Positions 50,907 through 63,321 of a DNA stretch of 64,000 nt are shown here, in pieces (positions within the stretch are counted from its first letter, which is position 1; every line of letters begins with the position of its first letter). The translations under genes were made by a program, and so were the position numbers. Source of the stretch: Prosapia bicincta (Eukaryota > Arthropoda > Insecta > Hemiptera > Cercopidae); contig JBAIZL010000005.1 of the NCBI GenBank assembly GCA_036971475.1, forward strand, positions 234,879,869 to 234,943,868, written 5' to 3'. The notes beneath the pieces are model-generated. The model was not told the origin of the DNA, made no database searches, and was given only the letters and a program-made list of their open reading frames with translations.

Positions 50907-52654
50907 GAGGCACTGAGATTCAAAGGGGTGCAAGTGACAAAAGTAAGATTTTGTGTAAAACTGGTTCAAAGTTTAAGTCTTATTGTAAATTCTACTTATG
51001 TTTTTTGCAAATGCTATCTACACACTTTATTTTGTTATGTATTTAGTTGTTTAAATATGCAGTATGAAATAAATATAATGGAAAATTAGGGCAGGGTAAT
51101 TTTTGTTAAAAAATTTGTTTAAAAAAAAGGGTCACTTACACCCTTTTACTTCCAAAAATGTTACTTACACCCCTTTGCAACTGAAGAATAAGGCATATTT
51201 TGTTGTTTATAAAACACCTGTTGAATATAAAAATGACAATAATGTATTACTTTTTATATACAAAGTTAATCATATATTTTATCTTGTTCTTCGTCAGAGA
51301 AGCCAGGGAAGGGATTTTCATGAGAAGCAGATGGGACTGCCTTGTCATGTCCTTCTTGCCTCATGTCCTTGTTGTTCTTTGTTCCTTTCTTCTCTTCCGT
51401 CTTCTTTCCTTTTCCTGTTGGTGGGGGTCTTATTTCTTTGGATTTTTTCTTCGCATGTTAAAGTTCTTGATAGAATTTGTGGTTAATGGGTGGCAAAAAC
51501 TGTAAAAGAGACTGCAGGTCCTTGTACTTTTCAGTCGAGATAGTTAGTGGCTGTTCGTAGAGTGGTTTTAAAGTAAAGTTCGTTGAAGGTCGCCCAGTTT
51601 TGGGTTTGGTCATGTTAAATTCTGAGAAAGGTAAGTCCTCATCTACTGATAATTTATAGTAAACTGTCAAAGGGTCTGTTTTTTTTAATCGAAGCCAATG
51701 AAATTTGCCGATCCCATCAATGTTTACTTTTAATGTATCACTCATATCTTCGGCGGAAAAGAACTCATCTTTACAACCTGGAACTTCCTGTTTGAATTTG
51801 CCACTGCTGAAACCCAATCATGAGGCACAAAAACATACTGCAAATTTTTCTTTGCCTTTTCGATTATTCTGAAATCTTGGTCGCATTCCATGTAAGAATG
51901 CCCTGCTACCAAGAATTTGTGATCCTGACAATATGCATATGCTACCACCTCAATGTTTGTATTCCTTACAATATACATCCAGAATCGAGCAATATACTGA
52001 TTTTTGTTTTGCCCCCCACAGTTGTCGCTAAAAGCTATGAGGTGCTTAACTGAAGGTGGTAAATTTTGAACAAATTTCAACAAACATGAACCGATTTTTT
52101 GTGATCCTCTTGAGGCTTCACCCTCGTGCCACATGAAGATGGATGAGTGGTTTCTACCAAGGTCATGTATGTCAAGATTATAAGTCCAAAGTTGCCTTGC
52201 ATAGTTGTTCTTTGTATACTCTATTGCAAGTTAATATGGAAGTAGGCAAAGTTTTTTGTAGGTCAAAACAAATCGCTTTCTTCAGCAAGCTTTTTAGCTT
52301 CTGTCTTTGCAGCTCTAGGTTTTTCTGCTGTTCTTAAGTGAACTTCTTTGAGGGCAACAACATCAACATCATTAATGGCAATTTTAATTTGGTTTTCACT
52401 GGTTTAACAACACCCCACTAAAGCATTTTGTTAAGATGCAAACAGGTGTAAGTCCACCTAACCCCCTCTGCTGCTAAACAAAATGAAGCTTTCAATTAGT
52501 AGTTCTTCTTTACATCGGTAGATATCAGCACATGTCAGGGCTGGCACTTACATCTCTTTGCCAACAAATAAAACAATGTGTCCCCTATCATTTGCACTAG
52601 TTATCTCTGAATTTTAATTTTTGTCACTTGCACCCCTTTGCATCTCAGTGCCTC
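50907..52654. mobile_element. DNA transposon with DUF7869-like gene
   Basis: Inverted ends of 36 bp with one mismatch: GAGGCACTGAGAT, then CAAAGGGGTGCAAGTGAC at 50907 and its complement ending at 52654. The flanking ATAT (50903-50906, 52655-52658) is a plausible 4-bp target duplication, although TA-rich context makes it weak. A subterminal motif CACTTRCACCCCTTT recurs near 51130, 51163 and 52545. The single minus-strand gene encodes a DUF7869-like protein. Confidence 0.75.
51458..52345 (-). pseudogene. DUF7869-like putative transposase
   Basis: Minus-strand reading through two or three frameshifts: EVHLRTAEKPRAAKTEAKKL, FDLQKTLPTSILTC, YARQLWTYNLDIHDLGRNHS, then MWHEGEASRGSQKIGSCLLK and LIAFSDNCGGQNKNQYIARF. 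VAGHSYMECDQDFRIIEKAK, FVPHDWVSAVANSN and, after a shift near 51757, SAEDMSDTLKVNIDG ... LPPINHKFYQEL follow. The SDNCGGQNKN and GHSYMECDQDF blocks are the acidic core of a family I recall as DUF7869; that name is from memory. Catalysis is not proven, but the aspartates suggest an RNase H-fold nuclease. Its position inside inverted ends supports a transposase role. Confidence 0.75.
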
Positions 52655-52869
52655 ATATGTACATACATACTTACTTTTGACATATACTTATGTACGTATT
52701 GTAAATAGTTAGACATATAAATGTACATGTTATAATCCAACAAATACATCGACATTTTAAATTATTTTCTGTATTTATTTTGTCTTCTGAAGATTATTTG
52801 TGAATTGCATTAACCGGTGTCATTATTTGTGTAACTTATGGTATAATAATCGATTATCGATCATTTTGC
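52655..52869. other. Likely Tigger 3' UTR
   Basis: Continues the AT-rich sequence interrupted by the DUF7869 element; no domain. Confidence 0.3.
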
Positions 52870-52955
52870 GTATTCTTTGTTCATAGCGGATTATCCAGGG
52901 AATTCGTTATCCGGCGTTACCGGGCCACCTTATTCCACGGATAATCGGGAGTTTA

Positions 52956-52957
<2 letters not shown>
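52870..52957. repeat. Pogo/Tigger-like terminal repeat
   Basis: GCGGATTATCCAGGGAATTC, GTTATCCGGCG ... CCACGGATAATCGGGAGTTT then ACTGTA. The repeated ATCC/GGAT wording is usual for Tigger ends. It is probably the 3' end of the remnant at 50.3-50.9 kb. Confidence 0.45.
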
Positions 52958-53790
<833 letters not shown>

Positions 53791-53988
53791 TGTATATAAT
53801 GTATATGCTGATACGTATTCCTTCACGGATAGAAAAATATGATGAATAGTTATTATCTGGAGTACATCCGTTCATTCTGTAGTGCATAAAATCGCAGTTC
53901 CGACGTTTCGCTAGAATCTCATCTAGCATTGGCGAGATGAACCAAACAACAGTTGAAGAACGAGGGAAGAGCGCAGATAACTCTGCTC

Positions 53989-54604
53989 CTATATATAGAG
54001 GAATGAAGCCATGCCCATTGACGTCAAATCACACATTGGCGTCAATCCACCTGGCGTGATCCACCTAATCCAAACAATTACATTCCTTTGCCTTTGTTGT
54101 TCACCTTTCTGCCGATAAAATCTATCGATGACATATTTCCACACTGCGGGCAAATTCAAAGTATCATCGCGTTTGTTAAGACTCCCTAGCTTCTCTATTA
54201 TGATAGCCTCACGAATAATTCTAGTCCTGTAGTTTTCCACTTGAGCAATCTGTCGGCAAGATTGGAAATCAATGGTATGCCCTGGTATCGCAGTGGTGCC
54301 TGTACAGAGCCGACATTTTCTGCTTGTTTTTAAGGCCCAGTTTGTGCTTCTCAAGCCCAGCTGAGATACGTCTGTTCGTTTGGCCAATGTACCATTTCTT
54401 ATAAACTCCACAAGAAACGCTGTAAACGCCATAGTTTTCCAAGAAGATCTTATCTTTGGCGTTACAAACAACCTTGTCAATGGTGATGTAAGGTTTGTAA
54501 ACGGAACGTATACCATGCGTCCTTAAGAGTCTGCCAATCCTATCAGTGGTTCCTTTAATAAAGGGTAGAAAAACAGTGCCAGTTTTCTCAGTTAAAAAAA
54601 ACAA
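53989..54604 (-). pseudogene. Penelope GIY-YIG endonuclease portion
   Basis: VFLPFIKGTTDRIGRLLRTH is the linker; YGVYSVSCGVYKKWYIGQTN and RRISAGLEKHKLGLKNK are the endonuclease. A frameshift near 54300 moves to the frame with CRLCTGTTAIPGHTIDFQSC and NYRTRIIREAIIIEK, the usual C-terminus. A different subfamily from the Lys/Asn-rich copies at 4.7 and 30-34 kb. Confidence 0.88.
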
Positions 54605-55095
54605 TAAAATTTAAAAAATAAACCTAATTAAAACTGTTCATGAAACTCCCTGAAGCGTTGTTGACTGCAAAGGGGAGGCTCCTCGTGGCAAGTGGAGCAA
54701 TATTCTGAAATAAATCGTATAAATACAATAATAATTTTAATTAAAGTAAACAAATGTTTTAAATTTATGTATTTATTGCAAAGATTAAAATTTTTTTGTG
54801 CATAAGAAAATACACAAAAATATACAATTTAATAACAAATGCACAAAATAGTACGTTTATTCAAAAATATTAGAACAAAAATAAACCCCCACTTTTTGGG
54901 AAAAAATAAGTCTTTACAAAAATGCAATTATAAAACATTGTAAACGTCAAAATGGTTTAAAAATACAAAAATAAGAGACATATAGCACTAATAACTTGAC
55001 CAATATTCGAATCTCCAAAAAGTTAATTTACGATGGTCGGATTTTAAAACGACTCAGCCAGGCACAATGTTCTCCAAATTGTTCTGAAGCACTGA
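54605..55095. other. Foreign segment replacing the Penelope RT palm
   Basis: The RT text stops at FLFNEQFDFF and the linker resumes at 54604. The palm with the catalytic Asp pair is missing and about 490 bp of unrelated, AT-rich sequence takes its place. On the minus strand it holds a TTTCAG acceptor-like site followed by YCSTCHEEPPLCSQQRFREF, reminiscent of a cysteine-rich piggyBac-type tail, which is weak. Its origin is unknown. Confidence 0.55.
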
Positions 55096-55778
55096 CGAAA
55101 AAAATCAAACTGTTCATTAAACAAAAAGTAAGTGTTTTTGAGACAGTGCCTAGCCAGATCTAAGACATGTGGAGGAAGCTCTTCAAAAATAGACATCCTC
55201 TGAAGCACTTCATCAATGGGAGTGCTGGGAAATAATAACTTGACATCCAAGCTAGCCATTATGTCACTTTCTTCAACTTGGATTCCTTGCAGCACTTGGT
55301 CAAAATGTTCAGAATTCTTGATATAGGAATCCGCCTTCTGAACCAATGGCTGCATAAGTTTAGCCAAATATTTCTCCAGTTTCTGAAGAGGTGAATTAAT
55401 AGCACTCACTATAGGTCTCATAGGAGTGTCCGGTTTATGGATTTTAGGTAAACCATTTAACTTAGGACATCTACTAGATTTTTCCCGAGGAATTATCCTG
55501 GATTGAGTTTCTTCATCGATAGAAGTTTGTTTCATAATCTGCCTGGTAGTCTTTTCCAAGTAGGTGGTCGGATCGTTCTTAACAATTTTGTAATTTTCAT
55601 TATTTAGGATCTCCTTCATCTTGTCTATATAATCTGAAGTATTTAAAACAACAGTTGCGTTACCCTTATCAGCCGGCAGTATAGTAATGTCTCCATTATT
55701 TTTCAGTTTAAAAAAGCATTTTTTCCCCAGGGCTGAGATTAGGTTTAGGGATTCTGCTAGTACGTAAAATACTAGCAA
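55044..55778 (-). pseudogene. Penelope RT fingers
   Basis: Minus strand: ITILPADKGNATVVLNTSDY, CPKLNGLPKIHKPDTPMRPI and VSAINSPLQKLEKYLAKLMQ, then SLDVKLLFPSTPIDEVLQ (first RT Asp motif). These are the fingers and first palm motif of Penelope RT. The last about 20 residues run into the foreign segment. Confidence 0.9.
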
Positions 55779-55852
55779 CCTCCTGACGAATCTCCCAGCT
55801 TCAGTTTTATCTGTGTAGGCTATAGATGTTTCAACCTCAGATATTATTTCTT

Positions 55853-56470
55853 CTAAAGGAAGCCTGGTGGAGCAATGGCAAAGTTAAACCCTTTACATAG
55901 GATAGAGATTTCAGAATCACTGAGGCGGTAGCTAGAGATGTTCTTCACCAAGTCAGGATCCAGAGTCTGACGATGAATTTCAGAAGTTTTAGCAGTAAGG
56001 CTATTAAACGTTTTCACCAGTTTCTCAATTTTCAGACTTATATTGGTTTCTGATCTCCAAGCCACTAGAGTATCCATAAGATCCCACAAAATACGATGAA
56101 TAACAATGCTAAGGTCAATGTGCAAAGTGAAAAGTTCCCTTTCAGTGGTAGCAAGGTTCTTCCTAGTGTGATAGATTTGTTCTCTAAGTAGAGCTTTACT
56201 GGCATTCTGAAGAATATTTTCTGTTCTTCTAGTCTTGATGTGATGCGACAACTTAGTGAAAGTAGGAAGGACGTTGTTACAACAACGGATCAGAAAACGA
56301 AGGCCACAGATGAAAGTAGACTTCTTCAAACGCAGCTTCTCATATGGCTTGATATTACAGAATATAGTCTCCCCATAGAGATTTATAATGCTGATAAGTA
56401 TTCCTTCACGGATGGAAAAATATGATGAATAGTTATTATCTGGAGTACTTCCGTTCATTCTGTAGTGCAT
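55853..56470 (-). pseudogene. Penelope ORF N-terminal domain
   Basis: Starts inside the 5' pseudo-LTR. It contains LSDSEISILCKGFNFAIAPP, the conserved Penelope block before the RT, preceded by a helical region (LKIEKLVKTFNSLTAKTSEI). A short gap with a shift (55779-55852) separates it from the RT fingers. Confidence 0.85.
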
Positions 56471-56499
56471 AAAATCGCAGTTCCGACTTTTCCCTAGAA

Positions 56500-56502
<3 letters not shown>

Positions 56503-56562
<60 letters not shown>

Positions 56563-56752
56563 TTATAGGTTAGTTTTGGTTGGTAAAGATTATTTAGATT
56601 TTTTGGACTAGGAGACTGACAGACTTACCTTGGTAAGAGTCCACACTGTAGTCTTAAGATAGAAACACATAATAGCACTTATGTGTTTCTATCTTAAGAC
56701 TACAGTGTGGACTCTTACCAAGGTAAGTCTGTCAGTCTCCTAGTCCAAAAAA

Positions 56753-56810
<58 letters not shown>
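56503..56810. repeat. (TA)n-flanked perfect palindrome (56595-56756)
   Basis: (TA)n, the outer arm AGGTTAGTTTTGGTTGGTAA, then arms of about 77 bp that look perfectly complementary around an 8-bp loop, then (TA)n at 56757-56808. It is the shortest member of the 7.2-kb family; the inner arm with the hammerhead-like core is deleted. Confidence 0.92.
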
Positions 56811-56811
<1 letters not shown>

Positions 56812-58069
56812 CTATTTGTTTAAGAAATAAAGCCATATTGCACAATTATATAATTTCTCTCCATTTCATGTAAATGGTTAATAGAGAGTGAATTTTGAAA
56901 AGTTAAATTTTAATTTAGTTAGCCTAAGAGTGGTTTTTTTCTCTTGAGCTATTTCTTTTTATTGAATTTTAAATTTTGAATTATGAAATGAAGATCAATC
57001 GATCGAAATAACGTGTAATTTGACTTACACTTTTTAAAAAATGTTTTAACTTGCCTATAGTAGCACTTAATAGTAGCACTTATTTTTTAAAAAGTGTAAG
57101 TGATTACTAGTAGCTCACTCGAAGATGGAATTAACAAGTGTAATTTGAATTAATATTATTGCTTATAAAACCTTATACTGATGACTTCTTTCTTCTCTAG
57201 CTCTTGTCTTGAAACGGCTTCTTAACATCCAGTAGGCCATTGTAAATATCTTGATGTTTTTGGTTAATCATTTTACTACATTTGATGGTTGGTCAAAATT
57301 TTTTCAATGTAATTCATCTGTTTAATGGGCGATGTCTTCTCCAAATGCACTAATTCCAATGTTTTATAAATTCACATTTTACAAGTCGAGGTGGTGTTGA
57401 TTTTGATATTTGAGCGTATAGCTCAAATATCCTAATACTTTCCAATCACATCTTGCACTATTTTAAGCTTTTTAATATATCTTTTGACTCATAACTTCAA
57501 GAGCTTAATACAACACGTCCAACTCCTCTGACAGCTTTGATACTCGTAAAGCTTAGAACTCACGTTTTCTACTTCAGAATCGTCCCTGTGTAAAATCCCC
57601 ATTGCATAAATTATCCTAATAGAACTTTGATAATCTTAGCGAGGAGCTTGTTTATTTATAATCTCGACTCCATTGTGCTTGTATTTGTTTAATTATTTTA
57701 TTTTGGTTTTTATTAGAGCCTTTTACTTTAAATGATGTTTGGCTTCCAATTTTGTTAAAACAATTTATTTATTAATATTTCTCCAAATTGACTTAATACC
57801 TTGTCTTACTTTAGCATGTCATTTTGGTTGCAGCTCCCTTTATGCCTCTATTGAAAGATTTTATAAACTACTTGGTTCTCCCGACTTGTTCATCCAAATA
57901 TAGCTTTAAATTTTTATATCCTGAATTTTAGGTTATGAATGTTTTTTACATCATATTTTAAAATTAAAATTTAATAAACACTTAAAATACTTTCATTCAT
58001 TTGTCCTATTTTACAATATTTGTATTATTTTAAAAAAAACTTATGAATCTAGGCACTTTAGCCTAAATA
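56811..58069. other. AT-rich sequence with a Penelope leader remnant
   Basis: At about 57045-57140 there is ACTTGCCTATAGTAGCACTT and TAGCTCACTCGAAGATGG, the palindrome-1 family much shortened. The rest is unrecognised. Confidence 0.5.
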
Positions 58070-59407
58070 CAGTACCGCTCAAATTAATTGGAACACCAGG
58101 TAAATGACTACGATTCTTAAATGAAACACAATTTATTGACCACAAAAATTACAAACAGCTCCCTAATAATTAATATGTCCTCCTTTGTTTTTTATAACCT
58201 CTTCACATCGTTTTGGCATTGATTCTATGAGTTTTTTGCATATATTTTTAATTTCGTCATCATGGTACCATATTTTGATTATAGCAGTAACCATTGATGT
58301 TTTTGTTGTACAATCTTCTTTAGCAATCCTTTTTTTGCAAATAGCCCATAGATTTTCGATTGGGTTTAAAACGGGTGAATTACCAGGCCATTACAGAACT
58401 TTTACTTTGTTCTCAGAAAAAAATTCCTTGCATTTTTTAGATGTATGGCATGGAGCCGAGTATTGTTGAAAAATCCCATTGGCTTTTGGAAACATTTGCA
58501 ATAGGAGTGGGATAACTCTTCTTTGAAATAAAGTAATATATTTGTCTGGTTACATCATACCTACAATTGGAACTAATGGCCCTGGACCATTATAGGACAA
58601 AACAATTTTTTAGGTGGATGTTTGGGTTGTTGAAGGATGTGAGCTGATGTCTCAGCTTCATTCCCACTTCTGCGGACAAAGTTAACTTTATGTCCCTGAA
58701 CCAAAAAATGTGTTTCAATAGAGAAAACGTTTTTCCACTGTTCAACAGAGAACGTTTTATAGGTTATAGCCCACTGCAAGCGTTTCTTCTTCATTGCCAC
58801 AGTAAGAAGCTGCTTTTTCTTTGGTCGGTAAGCTTTTCCCCAACTTCTGTCAACCTTCTTTTAACAGTACTAACATGAATATTAACTCCATTTTTGTTAA
58901 TTTCTCGTGCCAAATCTACAGCCGACAACCTGGGGTTGATCTTACTATTCTTAATTAATTGGCGGTCAGTTTAAGGTGTGGTTTTTCTTTTACGACCACA
59001 ATTTCCTATTCTGTTAGCAGGAAAGGCGCCAGTCTCATTAAATTGCTTAACAAGTTGGTTAACAGTAGCTAGGCCTACCTTACATTCTTCAGTTATCTTC
59101 CTCTGAGACATACTTCCATACTGATGTAGCATAATAATCTTGCTACGTTTTGTAGGTGTGGTATCCATCAATTGAGTTATTGTAAAACTAAAATAAGTTT
59201 GTTAAACAAACACAAACTTGCAACAATAATAAAAACTAAGAATACTTCTCTGAAAATGTGTAGAGCACAAAGAATCACTTGTACACTAATTGTTTGTGAG
59301 GTTAGGTTGTATTAAAACAAAATCAGAGTACTGTACAGTGATGCCAACTGTCGCATGATGAATAGAGTGAAATTCCCTGTGTGTTCCAATTAATTTGAGC
59401 GGTACTG
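58070..59407 (-). mobile_element. Tc1-like DNA transposon, complete but inactive
   Basis: Inverted ends of about 27 bp starting CAGTACCGCTCAAATT, flanked by TA (58068-58069 and 59408-59409). The length of 1338 bp is normal for a Tc1 element. The transposase is on the minus strand and broken. Confidence 0.93.
58160..59171 (-). pseudogene. Tc1-like transposase
   Basis: N-terminal paired-type helix-turn-helix: RSKIIMLHQYGSMSQRKITE and GLATVNQLVKQFNETG. A stop follows KRKTTP, then INPRLSAVDLAREINKNGVN and, after a shift near 58835, KKKRLQWAITYKTFSVEQWK. The first catalytic Asp region reads VFSIETHF (SDE expected), the second FQQYSAPCHT (QQDNAP expected), and the third is WPGNSPVLNPIENLW. Two of the three acidic residues are therefore replaced. 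It ends GGHINY near 58170. Confidence 0.88.
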
Positions 59408-59409
59408 TA

Positions 59410-61160
59410 ACCTCTCCATACCAAAATTTTTGCAACGGTCAATTTAGCAGTTGCACATGCGCATGTTGACTCCTCTTGGCCGTATCACTTACCTCTAAAC
59501 AGTCATTGCAGGTAAAATTTTAAACAAGCAGATCTGACAAGCGACAGAGCCTGTGCTGGTGCTTGCAAAGTTGTGCCAGAGAACCAGTCACTGGACTTTA
59601 ATTTTAATAAAAACCTAACTTTCAGATACTTAACCCTTTTTGAGTTACTATATTTTGGAGAATGAATTATTTGAAGGCATCAACTTAGTGACCATATTGT
59701 AGGAATTTTAAAGAAAATTATTTAGTTCAAAATAAATTTAACCTTAAACTGCAAACTTACAAAAGGCAACTGGTGACGGCAATGTAACGCAAACTTGAGT
59801 TGCTTATTTCAGCATTTAGAGTTGAATGCACATATTCATAGTGACGTGATAGCAGTGCGACTAGCGAGTGACACAGAAACTACAGTTGCTCTGGTCACGA
59901 CAGCTCTGGCTCAGTTTCTAAGTTGCCAGCAGTATTTGTTGTGTATGCGTTTCTCAAGATTGCTCCCGTATTTAAATAATTATTTTTTGTGTTTGTTTCT
60001 TTGTGTTCTTAGTGTTTTTTATACTGGTATAGTATGTCAGATAAACAAAATATTGCTGGTTCTGGTCATGATTTGTGTATCCAACAACTTCAAAATATAT
60101 AAAATTGGCATTTGAACTATAAAACTTCATATGTTTCAAAACTAATTTTTATTTGATTGTAGTGTAATGTTATTTTAAGTTTTGCAGTTATACATAAAAA
60201 GAAATACATAAATGAGCAATTAACCTATTTCTAATGCTGTTGTTAATCTTTCTGCACCTGTAATTGGCTCTCGCCAATTATTTGTTTTTTCTTGACGTTA
60301 TAAAATACATGACTTAAAAGGTAGTTGTAACTGCTAATGCTCAAACGTTAATAATTAGAAAATTGGTCTGGGTAATATAGTGAATTTTACAAAGCAATAT
60401 ACTGACTGCCGGGCATGAATAATGTTATAGGGGTATACACTTAATTGTCTTTTTTGGTAGTTTCTTTCTTAAAATATAGACAAGGACAGCATACTCCTCT
60501 GACAACGACATAACTAACAACTAAACTAGCAACTGTATATAAACAATTTTATAAACCTACTAGCAACTTTTCTAATATTAACTCGAAGTTTACGTTGCAT
60601 TGCGATCACCAGTTGCTTTCTGTATGTCCGCAGCCTTAGTCATAAATTAGTGAAAACCATCGATTTACATTTATATAAAATATTGCATAGTTCAGGAATT
60701 TTATTTCTTAATAAAAACAAATTAATTTAAATTTCTCAGATTTATTCAAAAATATTTAATAAATTTTATTATTTACCGTTAATTGTAAATATGGCCTGTA
60801 ATATATTTGACATACCAATAATAAAACCGGTATAGATATATCATAAACAAAAGAAATAATGACCTCTAATGTTAAATATTGATCAAAGGTTTATTTTAAA
60901 TTCTTTCATTTTACTAAATGTGGTCCTATTTCTTTCTAATACTGCATTTAATTATTAATTTTTAATAATTGGACCCAGCTGTATAAAATCTACAATGACA
61001 CATGTGTTGTAGGTTTGGTCAATCACACTGGCTGCGCCTCAGGCAGCAATCACTGTCACTGCCATTAGCTAGTAGAAGTTGTTCACTACGCCAGGGCAGT
61101 TTTGTATTCGGTCCCGATTTGTTGTCTGTTTGTCCGTACTTACTGTATGTGTGTTACATT
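59410..61160. other. AT-rich sequence, no gene recognised
   Basis: A short ATG frame at 60033 (MSDKQNIAGSG) ends quickly. From about 61010 the sequence is GC-richer and may be the 5' region of the following Tigger-like element. Confidence 0.35.
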
Positions 61161-61208
61161 TACATTCACTGAAGTGAATTAGAGAGTAATTCTGTGAATT
61201 TGGTGAAA

Positions 61209-62018
61209 ATGGCAACAAAGAGGAGGAAAGATCTTGTTTCAATATTACAATCAAAAAGTACTTGGATGAAATTGAAAGAATGGTTTTTTAAGGCGTTTGT
61301 TCCTGCAGCAGAGAATTTTTTGAAAGAAAACAATCTACCTAGAAAAACAATTTTGTTACTAGACAAAGCTCCAACGTACCCTGACCCTGAGACACTTCAA
61401 GATGGTGATATAAAAGCAATGTTTCTCCCTCCCAATGTAACTGCCATATGCCGGGGTGTTTTGGAGGCAGTGAAAAGAAGTTATTTTAGGAAACTACTGT
61501 CCACACTTATTGAAGAAATAGAAGAAGGAAAAGATCTAATAGAAAATTTGAAAAGCGTAAATGGTCTATTGGATTGCAGCGGCCTGGGCTGACGTAAAAG
61601 CTCCAACAATTGTCAAATCATGGGAGTGGCGATGATCAAAGTGTGAAACCAGTCAGTGTAACCAAAAAGACTATTCTACCTTTAGTGCAAGATCTTCCTA
61701 GATGCGAGGATGTATCATTGGAAGAAGTTGAAAGTTGGTTAAATGATGACGATGATAAGTTTGAAAATAACTGTTGAAGAAATTGTTACTCTTGTTAATT
61801 GTGATGACAACGAAATTGAAGATTTAGATGAGCACCTCACGAGTCTCAGATAATTGCCCATAACGACAGAGTTAAGGCTTTTAGAAACTGGACTTCAATA
61901 CGTTGAGCAACAAGAAGAAGCTATAGAAATAAACATTTTGATGCTGCAAAGGTGGCGAGAATTAGCAGCTGGAAACCAGACTGTGATCAACAATTTCTTC
62001 AAACCAGCACAGAACTGA
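61209..62018 (+). pseudogene. Tigger/jerky-like transposase, internally deleted
   Basis: ATG at 61209: MATKRRKDLVSILQ is joined to the last part of the DDE domain, WFFKAFVPAAENFLKENNLP, ILLLDKAPTYPDPE, AMFLPPNVTAICRG. A frameshift gives VYWIAAAWADVKAPTIVKSW, and the C-terminus reads LETGLQYVEQQEEAIEINIL and NNFFKPAQN before TGA. The DNA-binding region and early DDE domain are deleted. LLLDKAP has Lys for the usual Asn. Function is lost. Confidence 0.8.
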
Positions 62019-62189
62019 ATGTTTAATGTGTAAATATTATGTACAGTATTTATTTAAACATTTCATTACAGTACTACTCTACATTATGTTATTCTTTTTT
62101 GTGCAATGAAACTTTGTTGTTTTCTTATCAAATGTTCATAATTATAAAGTACTGTACAGTACAGTTAAATAACATTTAATGAGTTTTTC

Positions 62190-62257
62190 TTAACACAGCC
62201 CTATTACCCGTCATTTTTGCTTACCCGACGTTGTATGGATAAGCGAAACTGCTGTAT
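62190..62257. repeat. Tigger-like 3' terminal repeat
   Basis: CCCTATTACCCGTCATTTTT, GCTTACCCGACG and GGATAAGCGAAACTGCTGTA. It resembles a Tigger end and lies 170 bp after the transposase stop. The matching left end was not found. Confidence 0.45.
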
Positions 62258-63104
62258 CTTATTTGAAATTTATTTTTAAACTCTCATTTACTTTCCTAAA
62301 ATTAAATTTTATTTATTTAAAAAATAATAATATAAATTTAGTTCAGAAATATTTCCAAAAATATTTGTCCACGTATTTCCACTTGTTATACTACAAAACC
62401 ATAACTTAATTCTCTTTTATTCCCGCTTAAAATTTAATTATTTATTTCAAAATTGAATTCTTATAATTTTGACTCTCGATCTTTTTTTAAACCTGTCCAT
62501 TTTCAGATTCAATTTACTGAATTAATTTCTAATAATTACTTGCAATTAGATACAAAAACATCAGATACATAAACAAAAATCAAAATAACCACATACATAT
62601 TATATAAAAAAGACATGAAATATTAAAATTAACACAATTATAAATGTAGACATTTTAATGTATACCAATTCAAAAATTATTTTATATTTTTAAATTTCCA
62701 GTTATTTCATGTAATATTTGTAGTTAAACCTTTTTTAATAGTTGTAATTAAAGCAATTTTTAAAACTTATGTTCACATAGTATATCTTGCCTTTATAAGC
62801 CATTAAAATAAATTTTAAAATCTATTTAAATTCTCCGCAGTCTATTTAGACAATTCCAAATTAAATTAAAATTTACTTTAAATATATAAAAACATAAATA
62901 TAATAAAATATAAATTTAAAACATTTGCTTAAAGTTTATTTAAAAATTTTTTAAATATCAGTTGAAATTATTTAATCAAAGTTTAAAGATAAACAAAGGC
63001 AGTGCTAACTAGTTTTGCCAGTTCTCTTTTCATTGGAATGCTTTCCTGTCCTCGGTCAAATATTTGGCCCTTGGTCGGGTCAGTCCCTGGTCATGGTGTA
63101 GAAT

Positions 63105-63157
<53 letters not shown>

Positions 63158-63321
63158 CTCGCTTTTGCTCCATGTAGCCCCTTTTTGGTTTGGCACAGGA
63201 TGGCGTCTTTGTCTTCTTTCTTGATGTTTAATATTTTAATCAGATTCGGTTTTAAGATAAATTTAAAAAATTCTTTTATTAAATGTTCGTTAATCTCAGA
63301 TTTTACTTTTTTAATATAAAT
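62258..63321. other. AT-rich sequence with (CT)n
   Basis: (CT)n microsatellite at about 63105-63155. Nothing else recognised. Confidence 0.5.

Larger units (their letters stand above)
53807..56503 (-). mobile_element. Penelope-like element with direct pseudo-LTRs
   Basis: Terminal direct repeats: 53807-53918 and 56392-56503 share ATTCCTTCACGGAT, GATGAATAGTTATTATCTGG and GTGCATAAAATCGCAGTTCC with few differences. The coding body runs on the minus strand. The 53.9-kb repeat continues on the minus strand into TTCTAGCGAAACGTC, the hammerhead-type second half, although a full core is not clear. The element sits between two (TA)n-palindrome units. Confidence 0.88.

Noticed and set aside
50283..52957. 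One intact Tigger element spanning the whole interval
   Set aside because: The left and right ends do not match well enough as inverted repeats; only a C-terminal tail and one good end are supported.
53880..53960. Complete hammerhead ribozyme in the 53.9-kb Penelope repeat
   Set aside because: GAAACGTC is present, but no acceptable CTGATGA core or stem I pairing was found.
58185..58469. 94-codon plus-strand frame
   Set aside because: Antisense to the Tc1 transposase C-terminus.
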